64,000 bases of DNA from Chondrosia reniformis (GCA_947172415.1 OX359191.1:4836001-4900000), one strand, 5' to 3'; positions 20,463 to 33,254 are shown, numbered from the stretch's first letter. A program made the numbers and translations. The notes: generated by a model not told the origin, from the letters alone.

Positions 20463-22535
20463 CCTAGCATGTACTAGTTATATGTACTAGGTGCATTAAC
20501 TAGCTGTATATCCTAATTTTAGGTTCTAGAATTAGTTATAATAGGCCCTAGGTAGGTATACGTTGTATGTACTAGTTGTTTGTACTAGTTGTATGAACAA
20601 GTTTAATCTAGTACTTCTATACAACTAGTAAATACAACTAGTACATACAATTATGTACTATTTGTATGTATACACAAGTTATATGTACTAGTTGTATGTA
20701 CTAGCACTAGTTATATTTACTAGTTGTATGTACTAGTTGTATGTACTAGTTATATGTACTAGTTATATGTACTAGTTGTATGTATTAGAAATGTACCAGT
20801 TGTGTGTATTAGAAATGTACCAAGTTTATGCATTAGAAATGTACCAGTTGTATGTATTAGTTGCATGTACTAGTTGTACGAACTTGTTGTATGTACTATT
20901 TATATGTAATGGTTATATGTAGCAGTTGTGTGTTCTAGTTCTATGTACTAGTTGTAGTACTATATGTATGTACTACTTCTATGTACTAGTTGTAGTGCTA
21001 GGTGTATGTACTAGGTGTATGTACTAGTTGTATGCACTAGTTATAGGTACTAGGTCTTTGTACTAGTTGTTATACGAGTATTATGTACTAGTTGTATGTA
21101 CCATTTATATTTTCTAGTTGTATATTCTAGTTGTACAATCTTGTTGGGTGTAATTGTGACTAGTTGTATATAATAGTTGTATTTACTAGTTGTAAGTTCT
21201 AGTGGTATGTACTCAATTTTATGTAGTAGTTGTATGTTCTAATTGAATGTAAAATTTATATGTACTAGTTGTGTGTTATTGTTGTATGTACAAGGTATAC
21301 TTCCTAGTTGTAGTTATTAGTTGTATGTACTAATTATATTTACTAGTTGTAGTTACTAGTTGAAGGGACTAGTTGTATGGAGTAGTTGCATGTACTACTT
21401 GAATGTACTAGTTATATGTACAAGTTGCATTAACTAACTGTATATCCAAGTTTTAGGTTTAAGTACCAGTTATAGTAGGTCCCAGGTAGATATAAGTTGT
21501 ATGTACTAGTTGTTTGTACTAGTTGAATGTACAGGTTGTATGTACTAGTTGTATGTACAAGTTTTATATGCCAGTTGTATGTACTAGTACTAGTTATATT
21601 TACTAGGTGTATGTACAAGTTGTATGTACTAGTTATATGTACTAGTTGTATGTACTAGAAATGTACCAGTTGTATGTCCTAGTTAGATGCACCAGTTGTA
21701 AGCACTTGTTGTATGTGCTCGTTACTATTTTTATGTACCAGTTATATTTACAAGATGTAGTTGTAGGGACTAGTTGTATATACCAGTTGTATGTACTATT
21801 TATATGTTCTGGTTATATGTAGCAGTTGTGTGTTCTAGTTGTATGTACTAGTTGTGTGTCCCATTTGTATGTACTAGTTGTAGGTTCTAGTACTAGTTTT
21901 ATTAGGTACTAGGTAAGTACTAGTTGTATGTACTATTTGTTTGGACTAGTTGTGTGTACTAGTTCTATGTACTAGTTGTGGGACTAGTTGTATGGACTAG
22001 TTGTATGTGCTATTTATAGGTACTAGTTATCTGTCCATGTACTAGGCATATGGATTTGTTTTATGTACTATTTATATGTACTAGTTGTTAGTACTAGTTG
22101 TACAAACTTGTTCTATGTACTCATTACTAGTTGTATGTAATATTGTATTTACTTGTTGTAAGTTCTAGCGGTATGTACTCAATTGTATGTAATAGTTTAA
22201 TGTACTAGTTGTGTGTAATTGTCGTATATACTAGGTATATTTACTAGTTATAGTTACTAGTTGAAGGGACTAGTTGTATGGACTAGTTATAGGTACTAGT
22301 TATATGTACTAGTTGTATGTGCTATTTATAGGTACTAGTTATATGTATATGTCCTCGGTGTATGTACTAGTTGTATGCACTAGTTATATGTACTAGTTCT
22401 ACGTGGTGGTTGTATGTTGTAGATATGTACCAGTTGTATGCACTAGTTGTATGTTCTAGTTGTTTATACTCTTTCTATGTATTAGTTATAAGTTCTAGTT
22501 GTATGTGACAGGTTCTTACCAGTTGTATGTACTAG
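20463..22535 (+). repeat. 13-bp satellite, block 5
   Basis: Satellite with the TAGGTACTAGGTAGG-type landmark at about 20545, 21475 and 21905, and the ATTTATATGTACTAG landmark several times. It includes a short inverted stretch at 20617-20650. No gene seen. Confidence 0.95.
20617..20650 (-). repeat. Inverted satellite units
   Basis: ACAACTAGTAAATACAACTA and the bases after it are satellite units in reverse orientation within an otherwise plus-oriented block. Confidence 0.7.
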
Positions 22536-22936
22536 TTTTTGGGGCGCCACAGGCGCCCCTATATTCTTTTCAGAAATTATATTAACGTATGGCTTCCTGT
22601 TCGTAGTCTTGTATATATATATATATATATATATATCTGTCAAAAAATGGCGGACGTGCGGCTAGCTTTCGTTTTCTAGCTTAAAATTGGCTTTCTCTTC
22701 TTTAGCGTAGAACATTAAACGAACGAAATGGACTTAAAAACCACCCTTGCTGATACTATGTAACGTAAAGCTTGCGCAAAAACGTTTTCTACGAGATATG
22801 GCCTTGAAAAATTGACGGCCAACAAGATTCAATCGGAAATCGGTTAACCGGATATCTATAAGAACCAGCCAAGTAGTTTGAGTTTACTTAGGGGCGCCTG
22901 GCGCCCCACGAGTTTTTTACACTCGAACTCCTTGTT
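22536..22936 (+). mobile_element. Hairpin-end element, copy 2
   Basis: The left end has the perfect hairpin GGGGCGCC-ACA-GGCGCCCC (22541-22559). The right end has GGGGCGCC-T-GGCGCCCC (22891-22907) inside the outer pair AAGTAGTTTGAGTT and AACTCCTTGTT-type end. The two ends are inverted copies of each other. The middle shares TGGCTTCCTGTT and AAAATGGCGG with the other copies and includes a (TA)n run. No coding capacity. Confidence 0.65.
22612..22636. repeat. (TA)n microsatellite
   Basis: About 12 TA units inside the hairpin-end element. Confidence 0.95.
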
Positions 22937-23579
22937 TGTACTAGTTGCATGTACTAATTGTACGAACTTGTTGTATGTACTCGTTGCTAGATGTATGTAC
23001 TAGTTATATTTACTAATTGTAGTTACTAGTTGTAGGGACTAGTTTTATATACTAGTTGAATGAACTAGTTGTATGTACTAGCTTTTTGTACTATTAATAT
23101 GTAACAATTATATGAAGTAGTTATGTGTACTAGTTGTATATATATACTAGTTGTATGTACTAGTTGTATGTACTAGTTGTAGGTTCTAGTACTAGTTATA
23201 TTAGGTACTAGGTAGGTACTAGTTGTATGTACTAGTTGTTTGTATATACTAGTTGTATATACTAGTTCTATGTATTAGTTGTGTGTACTAGTTGTATGTA
23301 CTAGTTGTTTATACTATTTATATGTTCTAGTTATTTGTAGAAGTGGTGTGTACTAGTTATATGTATGTACTAGTTGTATGTCCTAGTTGCATGTACTAAT
23401 TGTATGTACAATTTCCATGTATTTATTATACGTTCTAAATGGATTTACTAGCTCTATATCCTATTTTTAGATTCTAGTATTAGTCATAGTTGGTCCTAGG
23501 TAGGTACTAGTTGTATGGACTAGTTGTTTGTACTAGTTGAATGATACAAGTTGTTTTTACTATATGTATGTATAAGTTA
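22937..23579 (+). repeat. 13-bp satellite, block 6
   Basis: Satellite with the TAGGTACTAGGTAGG landmark near 23205 and 23490. It ends in the left copy of the target duplication of the RTE-like LINE. Confidence 0.95.
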
Positions 23580-24348
23580 GTAAGTTTTAGGCGAGGAAGA
23601 GGTTGTGTAGATCAGATCTTTACAATTAGGCAGCTAAGTGAGAAAGTGTTGGAGAAGAACAAGCAGATGGTAATAGCATGCATAGATTTGGAGAAGGCAT
23701 ATGATAAGGTCAGTAGAGATAGGTTATGGCAGGTGCTGGAAAGTTATGGAATTCAGGGAGGCCTATTGAGAGCCATTCAGTCCATGTACCTAGGGAGCCA
23801 AACATGTGTGTGTACTAGTGGGAAAGTGTCTGGGTGGTTCCCCATTACCCAAGGAGTGAGGCAGGGGTGTGTGATGTCGCCATGGCTGTTTAATGTGTTT
23901 ATGGATGGAATAATGAGAGAAACAATGGAGAAGTTACAGGGTGGGGTTCAGCTAACAACTACCAACGTGCAGCTGATACTCTTTGCGGATGATATAGTGA
24001 TGGTGACGGAGAAGAGGGAAGATATGCAGACAAACTTGGGTGAGATGAAGAAAGTGATGGATAAGTGGGAAATGAAGATGCACTTGGGGAAGACAAAGGT
24101 GATGATGGTGAGCAGGACAGAAGAGCATTGTAACCTGAACATGGAAGGTAAAGACATTGAAACTGTCAAGAAGCTGAAGTACCTAGGAGCAATGGTCAGT
24201 TCAGATGGGTTATGTGGTGAAGAAATTGAACAGCATATTTTGACTAAGGAACATGAATGCTTCAGACACGCAATGCCATAACTCTATGTATATCAGGCTA
24301 CCTCCTGCATAGGAGATTTTGCCATTATTGAATGATGATGATGATGAT
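23580..24348 (+). mobile_element. RTE-like LINE, 5'-truncated, with target-site duplication
   Basis: The insert lies between two copies of GTATAAGTTA (23570-23579 and 24349-24358) and ends in a (ATG)n trinucleotide tail (about 24332-24348), a usual 3' end for RTE-type LINEs. It encodes RT motifs A (CIDLEKAYDKVSRDRLW), B (GVRQGCVMSPWLFNVFMDG) and C (LILFADDIVMVTE), then KYLGAMVSSDG. After about 24235 the usual C-terminal part is missing and the 3' tail follows. Non-autonomous as it stands. The clade could be RTE, RTE-X or Proto2. Confidence 0.85.
23583..24281 (+). pseudogene. RTE-like reverse transcriptase fragment
   Basis: The frame runs without a stop from the truncated 5' end to 24279. It holds the RT fingers and palm: GRGCVDQIFTIRQLSEKVLE, the three catalytic motif regions and the thumb start. 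The track's methionine upstream at 23541 is in satellite and not native. Endonuclease and C-terminus are absent. The intact frame and the clear target duplication suggest a fairly recent insertion. Confidence 0.8.
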
Positions 24349-27300
24349 GTATAAGTTATATATTCTAGTTGTGTGTACTAGTTGTATGTCCTACTTGTAT
24401 GTACTAGTTGTATGTACTAGTTGTACGCACTTGTTGTATGTACTTGTTGTACGCACTTGTTGTATGTACTAGTGACTAGTTTTATATACTAGTTATATTT
24501 ACTAGTTGTATTTACTAGTTGTATGTACTATTTATATGTACTGGTTATATGTAGTAGTTGTGTGTAAGAGTTGTATGTAGTAGTTGTATGTACTAGTTGT
24601 ATATACTAGTTTGTAGTTGTATCTACTAGTTTTATGGACTATTTATGTGTACTAGTTATATGTGTATGTACTTGTTATATGTACTAGTTGTGTGTAAAAG
24701 TTGTATCTACTAGTTTTCTGTACTAGTTGTTTGTACTAGTTGTATGTACTAGTTGTATGTTCTAGTTTTATGTACTCGTTCTATGTACTACTTCTATGTA
24801 CAATATATTTTTAGTAACAGTTGTATGTACTAGTTGAGTGTATTAGTTGTATGGATATGTACTAGCTATATGTGTATCTACTAGTTACCTGTGGTAGTTG
24901 TGTGTTCTAGTTATAGGTAGTAATTATGTGGAATAGTTATGTGTACTAGTTTTATGTACTAGTTGTGTGTACTAGTTTTATGTACTACTTGTATGTACTT
25001 GTTGAATGTACTTGTTGTATGTAGTAGTTGTATGTATTTTTTATAGGTACTAGTTTTATATCTATATACTAGGCACATGTACAAGTTGTATGTACCAGTT
25101 GTATGTACTAGTTGTTTATATTATTTATATGTACTAGTTATATGTAGTAGTTGTGTGTAGAAGTTATAGGTATATACTAGTTGTATGTTCTAGATGCATG
25201 TACTAGTTGTATATCCTAGTTGTATGTACTAGTAGTATGTACTATTTACATGTACTATTTATATGTTTATGTACTAGGTATATGTACTACTTTAATGTAC
25301 TACTTATATACATTAGTTGCATTTCCTAGCCATATATCCTAGTTTTAAATTTTAGTACTAGTTTTAGCAGGTCCTAGGTAGTTATAAGTTGTATGTACTA
25401 GTTCTTTGTACTAGTTGTACGAACCTGTTGTATGTACTCGTTACTAGTTGTATGTACTAGTAATATTTTCTATTTGTAGGTACTAATGGTATGTACATAT
25501 TATTATTTATGCAGTAGTTTTATTTTCTAATTGTATGTAGTAGTTGTATATACTAATTGTGTGTAATTGTTGTGTGTACTAGTTATATTTACCAGTTGCA
25601 GTTAGTAGTTGTATATACTAGTTGAATAAACTTGTTGTTTGTACTAGTTGTGTGTACTAGTTCTAAGTACTAGTTGTGTGTACTAGTTGTATGGACTACT
25701 TGTATTTACTATTTACATGATCTAGTTATATGTGTATGTATTAGTTATATGTAGTAGGTGTGTGTTCTAGTTAGTATATGTATATGCTAGTATATGTACT
25801 ATATGTATATACTAGTTGTATGTACTAGTATTAAGTACTAGTTATGAACTAGTTGTATGGACTAGTTGGGTGTACTACTTGTGTATATGGTATAGTTTTA
25901 TGTACTAGTTGTATATACTATTTAAATGTACTAGTTATATGTCATTGTACTAGTGATATGTGGTAGTTGGGTGTTCCAGTTATATGTACTATTTGTGTGC
26001 ACAAGTTGGATGTACTAGTTGTATGCACTAGTTGTAAATATGAACTAGTCGTATGTACTAGTTGTGTGTAAATGTTATATATTAGTTATATTTACTAGTT
26101 TAGTGACTAGTTGTATGTATTAGTTATTTGTACTAGTACTAGTTATATTTACTAGTTGTAGATACTAGTTGTACATGCTAATTGTAAGTACTAGGTGTAT
26201 ATACTAGTTGTATGTACTATTGATATGGACTAGTTATATGTGTATGGACTAGTTATATGTGGTAGTTGTGTGTTCTAGTTAAATGTTCTAGTTGTGTGTA
26301 CTAGTTGTATGAACTAGTTGTATGTACTAGTTGTATGAACTAGTTGTATGTATTAGTGGTGTGTAATTGTTATGTGTATTAGTTATATCTGCCAGTTTTA
26401 GTTACTAGTTGAATGTATTTGTTGTTTGTACTAATACTAGTTATATTTACTTGTTGTAGGTTCTAGTTACCAGTTGTATGTACTTGTTGTGTGTTCTAGT
26501 TATATATACTAGTTGTATGTTCTAGTGTTTGCTATAAGTGGTCCAAGGTGGGAACTAGTTGTATGTACTAGTTGTGTGTTCTAGTTGAATGTATTACTTG
26601 TAGGTACTGGTTGTGTGTAACAGTTGTATGTACTAGTTGTTTGTATGTACTAGTTGTATGTACTAGTTGTAGGTAGTAGTTGTATGTATATAGTAGTTGT
26701 ATGAACTAGATATGTACCAGTTGTTTGTTCTAGTTGTATTAACAAGGTATGAACTAGGTTCATGTACTAGTTGTATGTACTAGTGTTATGTACTCGTTCT
26801 ATGTACTAGTTCCATGTACTAGTTGTAGAACTATTTGTATGTTCTAGTTGTATATACTAGTAATTAGTTTTATGTACTGATTGTATGAACTAGTTGTATG
26901 AACTAGTTGTATGTACTAGAAAGTATTTATATGTACTAGTTGTATGTACTAGTTGTATGAATATTAGTTGTATGTTCTAGTTGTATGTTCTAGTACTAGT
27001 TATACAAGATACTAGGTAGGTACAATTTGTATATACTAGTTTATTGTCCTCGTTGTATGTAATTGTTTTATGTATTAGTTGTGTGTACTAATTGTATGCA
27101 CTATGTGCATGTAAAGGTTCTATGTACTAGTTGATTGTACTATATATATGTACTAGTTATAAGTGTATGTACTATTTACATGTACTTTTGTGTTTACTAT
27201 CTGTATGTACCAGTTGTATGTTCTAGTGTTAGTTATAGTAGGTCTGAGGTAGGAACTAGTTGTATGTACTAGTTGTATGAAGTAATTGTAAGTCCTAATT

Positions 27301-27846
27301 GTATTTCCTAGTTGGGTGTACTAGTTGTATGCAATAGTTGGATGCAATAGTTATTTGTATGAACTAGTTGTATGTACTAGAAAGTATTTATATGTACTAG
27401 TTGTATGTACTAGTTGTATGAATATTAGTTGTATGTTCTAGTTGTATGTTCTAGTACTAGTTATACAAGATACTAGGTAGGTACAATTTGTATATACTAG
27501 TTGATTGTTCTCGTTGTATGTAATTGTTTTATGTATTAGTTGTGTGTACTAATTGTATGCACTATGTGCATGTAAAGGTTCTATGTACTAGTTGATTGTA
27601 CTATATATATGTACTATTTATAAGTGTATGTACTAGTTACATGTACTTTTGTGTTTACTATCTGTATGTACCAGTTGTATGTTCTAGTGTTAGTTATAGT
27701 AGGTCTGAGGTAGGAACTAGTTGTATGTACTAGTTGTATGAAGTAATTGTAAGTCCTAATTGTATTTCCTAGTTGGGTGTACTAGTTGTATGTAATAGTT
27801 GGATGCACTAGTTATTTGTGTGTACTAGATGTATGTACTAGACTAT
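24349..27846 (+). repeat. 13-bp satellite, block 7
   Basis: A long satellite stretch with landmarks at about 25355, 26540, 27005, 27235, 27460 and 27695. It contains a 461-bp tandem duplication. No gene seen. Confidence 0.95.
26897..27820 (+). repeat. 461-bp tandem duplication within satellite
   Basis: AGAAAGTATTTATATGTACT occurs at 26918 and 27379, and everything after it matches closely, including the landmark and TTCTATGTACTAGTTGATTG. Only a few bases differ, so this duplication is much younger than the satellite around it. Confidence 0.9.
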
Positions 27847-28224
27847 AACAGGTAGTTCGAGTTTAAAAACTCGTGGGGCTGCCGCCCCACGAATTTACCC
27901 AAACTACTTGGCCGCATCGTTGGGCTTTGACATACTATTCTTAATCCTAACGATTGAGGAGCTTAAGTGTCCTGAAAATTATAAATAGCAACAGAAAAGC
28001 TTCATTGACTAAAGCTTCCTGAACGCTGCCATTTGCAAAAACGATGTATTGACGTATAAATTAAGTGTTACAATAGTTGCGTATGAACCCGTATTATACA
28101 TATATCGACGTATAAAATGCATTATAAAAGTTGCGTATGAACTCGTATTATATATATCCGTAACATGAAGCCATACATAAATCGCGTTATGAAAACAATA
28201 GAGAGACAGGCAGCCCCTAAAAAT
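27847..28224 (+). mobile_element. Hairpin-end element, copy 3
   Basis: The left end is the hairpin GTAGTTCGAGTTTAAAAACT... with GGGGCTGCCGCCCC (about 27874-27888) and partner AAACTACTTGG. The right end is GGCAGCCCCTAAAAAT. Inside is a 54-bp subrepeat (GTTGCGTATGAAC at 28076 and 28130) and CATTTGCAAAAACGATGTAT, shared inverted with copy 1. No coding capacity. The compact size suggests this is close to the basic form of the family. Confidence 0.65.
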
Positions 28225-29756
28225 ACTAGTTATATTTAATACTTGTAGGTACCAGTTGTATGCCCTAATTGTATGGAGTAATTGTAAGAACTAGCTATGA
28301 ACTAGTTTCATGTACTAGTTGTATGTATTAGTTTTATATACTCATTCCAAATACTAGTTCTATGTACTAGTTGTAGTACTAGTTGTATGTACTATTTGCA
28401 TGTACTAGTTGTATGTACTAGTTGCATGTACTAGTTGTATGTACTAGTAACTAGTTGTTTGTACTAGTTGAATGTACTATATAATTGTCTGAATACCAAT
28501 TGTATGTTCTAGTTGTATGTTCTAGTACTAGTTATACTATTTACTAGGTATGTACTAGTTGTATGAATTAGTTGATTGTTCTAATTGTGTGTACTAGTTG
28601 TGCACACTACTTGTATATACAAGTTGTATGTACTATTTCTAAGAAGTAGTTATATCATTTACTAGGTAGGTACTAGTTGTATGTACTAGTCGTATGCACT
28701 AGTTGTAGGTAATAACATTAGTTATATTTACTAGTTTTAGGTACTAGTTGTATGTACTATTTGTATGTATAAGTTGTATGCTGTAACTGAATGTAGTAGT
28801 TATATGTACTTGTTGTATGTACTCGTTACTAGTTATATTTACTAGTTGTAGGTACTAGATGTATGTACTAGTTATATGTAGTAGTTGTATGAAGTAGTTT
28901 TATGTACTAGTTGTATATACTAATTGTATGTACTAGTTATAAGTACTTGTTGTTTGTATTCGTTACTAGTTGTATGTACAAGTTGTGTGTACTAGTATTA
29001 GTTATATTTACTAGTTGTATATCTAGTTATATTTACTAGTTCTATGTATTAGTACAAGTTATATTTACTAGTTGTTAGGTACTAGTTGTATGTACTTCTT
29101 GTATGCACTAGTTGTATAAACCAGTTACTAGATGTATGTACTTGTTATATTTACTAGTTGAATGTACTTGTTTTATGTACTGATTATGTGTGCTCGTTAC
29201 TAATTGTATGTACTAGTTGTAGGTAATAGTTGTATATACTAATACCAGTTGTATTTACTAGTTGTAGGTACTAGTTGAATTTGCTAGATATATGTAATAG
29301 TTGTAATTAAAAGGTACTATTTGTATGTTCTAGTTGGATGTACTAGTTGTATGTACTAGTACTATGTACTAGTTGTATATACTAGTTGTATGTACTACTT
29401 GTATGTACTAGTTGTATGAACTAGTTACTACTTGTATGTCCTAGTTGTATATTCTAGTAGTGTGTACTAGTTGTATTTAGTACTTTTATGTACTTGTTGT
29501 ATGATCTATATACTAGTTGAATGTCCTAGTCACCAGTTGTATTTACTTGTTGTATGTTCTAGTGGTATATACTAGTTGTATGTACTAGTTATATGTACTA
29601 GTTGTATGTACTAGTTGTGGTACTTGTTGTAAGTATTAGTTGTATGTGACAGTTGTATGTATTTGTTGTATGTATTAGTTCCATATACTAGTTGTAAAAC
29701 TAGTCTAAAGTACTAGTTGTATGTGCAAGTTGTATGTACTAGTTGTATGTTCTAAT
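28225..29756 (+). repeat. 13-bp satellite, block 8
   Basis: Satellite, with many TACTAGTTATATTTACTAGTT variants. No gene seen. Confidence 0.95.
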
Positions 29757-30236
29757 TGTTCACGCTGTAGCAATATGTTCAATACGGGCGTTTTGAAAAC
29801 GTCATGGCAATATAATCAAATATGCAATTTTCTTTTAATATCATTAAATATTCATTACTCTAACCTTTTCCAATGTCGCCATCGTAATTTCGGTCTCCTT
29901 TATGTGATAAATTTGATCTTAATAAATAGAAGCTGCCGGAAATATGACAGTTTGTTCTATATACGGAACGGTGAATATCATTATCGTTCAATAGTTTTGA
30001 ATAGATTTGCTTGAGATTGTGCAATCAATGATGTTATAATTTTATTAACTGAAATGAAGTAAAACTGTTTTACATATTGCGTTTGGCAACGGTTCTGTTT
30101 CAAAGTGTCATAACTTCGGATCCGTAACAGATAGGACACTTCCAATTGCACCATTCGCTAGTACTATGGAAACCCTTTCAAATGATATCAAAAACGCCTA
30201 CAGGAAAATGCCCCTTTTCGCATGGACAGTCACATA
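29757..30236. other. Unique island of unknown nature
   Basis: About 480 bp free of satellite, with normal-looking base order (for example AATACGGGCGTTTTGAAAAC and TTCGGATCCGTAACAGATAG). I find no terminal inverted repeats, no convincing coding frame and no match to other parts of the window. A frame of 97 codons starting in the satellite at 29721 runs into it and is probably chance. Confidence 0.5.
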
Positions 30237-31575
30237 TACTAACAACTAGCTGTATGTACTAGTTGTATGAATACTAATTGTATTTACTAGGTACTAGGTA
30301 GGTACTAGTTGTATGTACAACTTGTATGTACTATCTATATGTACTAGTTATTTGTGTATGTACTCGGTATATGTACCAGTTGTGTTTACTAGCTGTATGT
30401 ACTAGTTGTATCTTCTAGTGTTAGTTATGGTTTGTCCTAGGTAGGAACTAGTTGTATGTACTAGTTGTATATACAGGTTGTGTGTACTAGTTGAATGTAC
30501 TACTTGTAGGTACAAGTTGTATGTAATAGTTGTATGTACTAGTTGTTTGTATGTACTAGTTGTATGTACTAGTTGTATGTACTCGTTCCAAGTACTAGTT
30601 CAACGTACTAGCTGTAGTACTTGTTGTATATACTTGTTGTATGTACTAGTTGTATGTACTAGTTGCATGAATACTAATTGTATGTTCTAGTTGTATGTTC
30701 TAGTACTAGTTATACTATTCACTAGGTATGTACTAATTGTATGTATTAGTTGATTATACTAATTGTGTGTACTAGTGGTATGCACTACCTGTATGTACAA
30801 GTTGTATGTACTATTTATAAGTACTAGTTATATGTGTATGTACTAATTAAAGGTACTAGTTGTATTTACTAGCTGTATGTACTAGTTTTATTTTCTGGTA
30901 TTATAAAAAATAGGTCCTAGGGAGGTAAACTTGTATGTACTAGTTGTTTGTACTAGTTGTATGTACTAATTGTATGTACTAGTTGTGTGTATTAGTTGTA
31001 TGTACTACTTGTAGGTACTAGTTGCTTCTACTTCTTGGAGGTACTAGTTGCTTGTACTATTTATATGTACAAGGTATATAAACTAGTTGATTGTACTAGT
31101 TATATGTGCTAATTGTGTTTACTAGCTGTATGTACTAGTTGCATGTTCTAGTACTAGTTATACTAGATACCAGGTAGGTACCATTTGTACGCACTAGTTG
31201 TTTGTTCAAGTTGTATGTTATAGTTCTATGTAATAGTTGTGTGTATTAGTCGGATGCACTAGGTGTATGTACTTGTTTTATGTGCTAGTTGTATGTACTA
31301 GTTGTTTGAACCAGTTGAATGTATTAGTTTTATGCACTAGAAGTATGTACTAGTTGCATATACTGGTTGCATGCACCAGTCTTATGTACAGGTTGTATGT
31401 TAAAGTTGTATGTACTAGGTTTATGTACTATTTATATGTATTAGTTATATGTGTTTGTACTAGTTATATATATGTACTAGTTGTATGTACTAGTTGTATG
31501 TACTAGGTTTATGTACTATTTATATGTATTAGTTATATGTGTTTGTACTAGTTATATATATGTACTAGTTGTCTC
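30237..31575 (+). repeat. 13-bp satellite, block 9
   Basis: Satellite ending with an 88-bp tandem duplication (TACTAGGTTTATGTACTATT at 31413 and 31501) directly at the 5' edge of the next LINE. Landmarks occur near 30305, 30430, 30705, 30910 and 31165. Confidence 0.95.
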
Positions 31576-33254
31576 CCATATCCCAAGTTCTTAACAGAAC
31601 CAAGGGATATACCCTCTGGCATAATGGGGAAAGGAACACCATGTCACACTTGCTGTACATGGATGACCTTAAGATATATGCTGGAGGGCCTGATAAACTC
31701 AGGGAAGCCATGGAATGTGTGGAGAAAACCTCAAATGCCATTGGCATGAGGTTTGGAGTGAGAAAGTGTGGAACAGCTCACATGCAAAAGGGGAAAGTTC
31801 TGGCTGGCCCAGACAACCCTGAACGCAGTGAAGAATCCATAAGGAGCCTTGAAAAAGGTACTACCTATAAGTACCTAGGGCTAGAACAACTGTTTGAGGT
31901 AAATGACAGCAAGGTCAAAGCTTGCTTGATCAACGAATTGAGGAGGAGACTCCACAAAGTGTGGGGCTCTCACCTCAATGGTAAGAATGCTGCAGAAGCC
32001 TCTAACATGTTGTGTGCCTCTCTATTGAGATACTCTTACCCAGTTTTGAAGTGGACTCAAAGTGAGCTTCCAAAACTGGACCGAATGGTGAGAAAGATCA
32101 TGAGAAAGTACCAGTGTCATCACTATAACTCTGCCATTGAAAGAGTGAATTTGCCTCGCTCTCAAGGTGGTAGAGGGCTCTGTAGTTTTCCTTTGGATCA
32201 CGACAGGGCTGTTGTGAATCTGGCAAGATACTTCCATACTGCCAATGATCCACTCATAGCTGTTGTGGTTAAACACCAAAAGTGGCTGGAGTGCTCAAAG
32301 CAGAGGAGGACTGTCTTGAAAGAAGCCTGATTGATAATGAGAAGCCACGGAATAGAACTAGAAGCGGAAATGTGGCTGAAGACAGATCCCTCACAAAATA
32401 GTGTAAGAGAATGGAGGAGAGTGGCACATGAGCTCCGGGAGGCTCAGACTGAAAGGTTAAAAAGTAACCTAGCCGAAAAGTCTCACCAGGGCTCATACCA
32501 CAGACAAGTCACAAATAGGGAGTCTTATGTGTGGCTTTCTGAGGGGAGACTCAGACCTCAAACTGAGGCTCTGATTCTCGCAGCCCAAGATGATGTGCTG
32601 CACACTAGGTGGTACCAAAATAGGATTCTGAAGAATTCTAGCCTCCTAATGTGCAGAGAATGTGGCAAGGCTATGGAAACAGTCTAACACATACTAAACA
32701 CGTGTGAGCCCAAGGGATTTTCTCTCTACAAAGAGAGACATGACCGGGCAATACTGATAGTGTTGTGGAGACTGTTGAAAGAATATGGATTCAAGCAGGA
32801 AGAGCCCTGGTACAAACTAGAAGCAAAACCAGTCTATGAGAATAGGGCGGTCAAAATCTTGTGGGATCCTAGTATCCCTACAGATGATGAAATGACAGAA
32901 AGAAGGCCAGACTTAGTGGTTGACAATCGGCTATGTAAGTCCATCTTCATTATTGAGATGTCAGTTCCTACTGACAGTAATATTAATGGAAGATGGCAAG
33001 AGAAGTTCCAAAAGTACCAGAAGCTGGCGGCTGATACGAGGAAACAATTTAGGGGCTACCGAATTAAGGTAGTCCCGATGATAATTGGTGCTTTGGGGAC
33101 AGTGGACACGCTCCTGGAAGACCTTAGGGGAATTCCAAAGCTGTCAAAAAGTGCAGTAGAAGTGATGAGAGCCATGCAGAGAACTGTTCTCTGTTCGGCT
33201 GTGAGGATATTGAGGCGACATCTATCTGTTGAGGGATTGGGGCCTGGACGATAA
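31576..33254 (+). pseudogene. R4-like RT (C-terminal part), zinc knuckle and restriction-like endonuclease
   Basis: One frame spans this stretch with only two in-frame stops: TGA at 32328-32330, where the 13-kb copy has AGA, and TAA at 32685-32687, where it has AAA. Visible: SHLLYMDDLKIYAGGP (motif C), RRLHKVWGSHLNGKNAAEA (thumb) and CRECGKAMETV...HILNTC (C-x2-C-x8-H-x4-C, about 32652-32705). Then come ERRPDLVV with the acidic residue 14 positions on in IFIIEMSVP, and a basic C-terminal helix ending at SAVRILRRHLS. The two stops suggest recent inactivation. Confidence 0.85.

Noticed and set aside
29721-30014. 97-codon frame running from satellite into the unique island
   Set aside because: Its first 12 codons are satellite, and the rest has no domain or repeat in another copy.
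30478-30690. Open frame of about 70 codons with repeated VVCTSC/YVLV peptides
   Set aside because: It is the translation of the 13-bp satellite. A 13-bp unit gives a 13-residue peptide repeat every 39 bases, so such frames arise by chance in the array, as at 21430-21618 (minus) and parts of 7582-7740 and 20014-20196.
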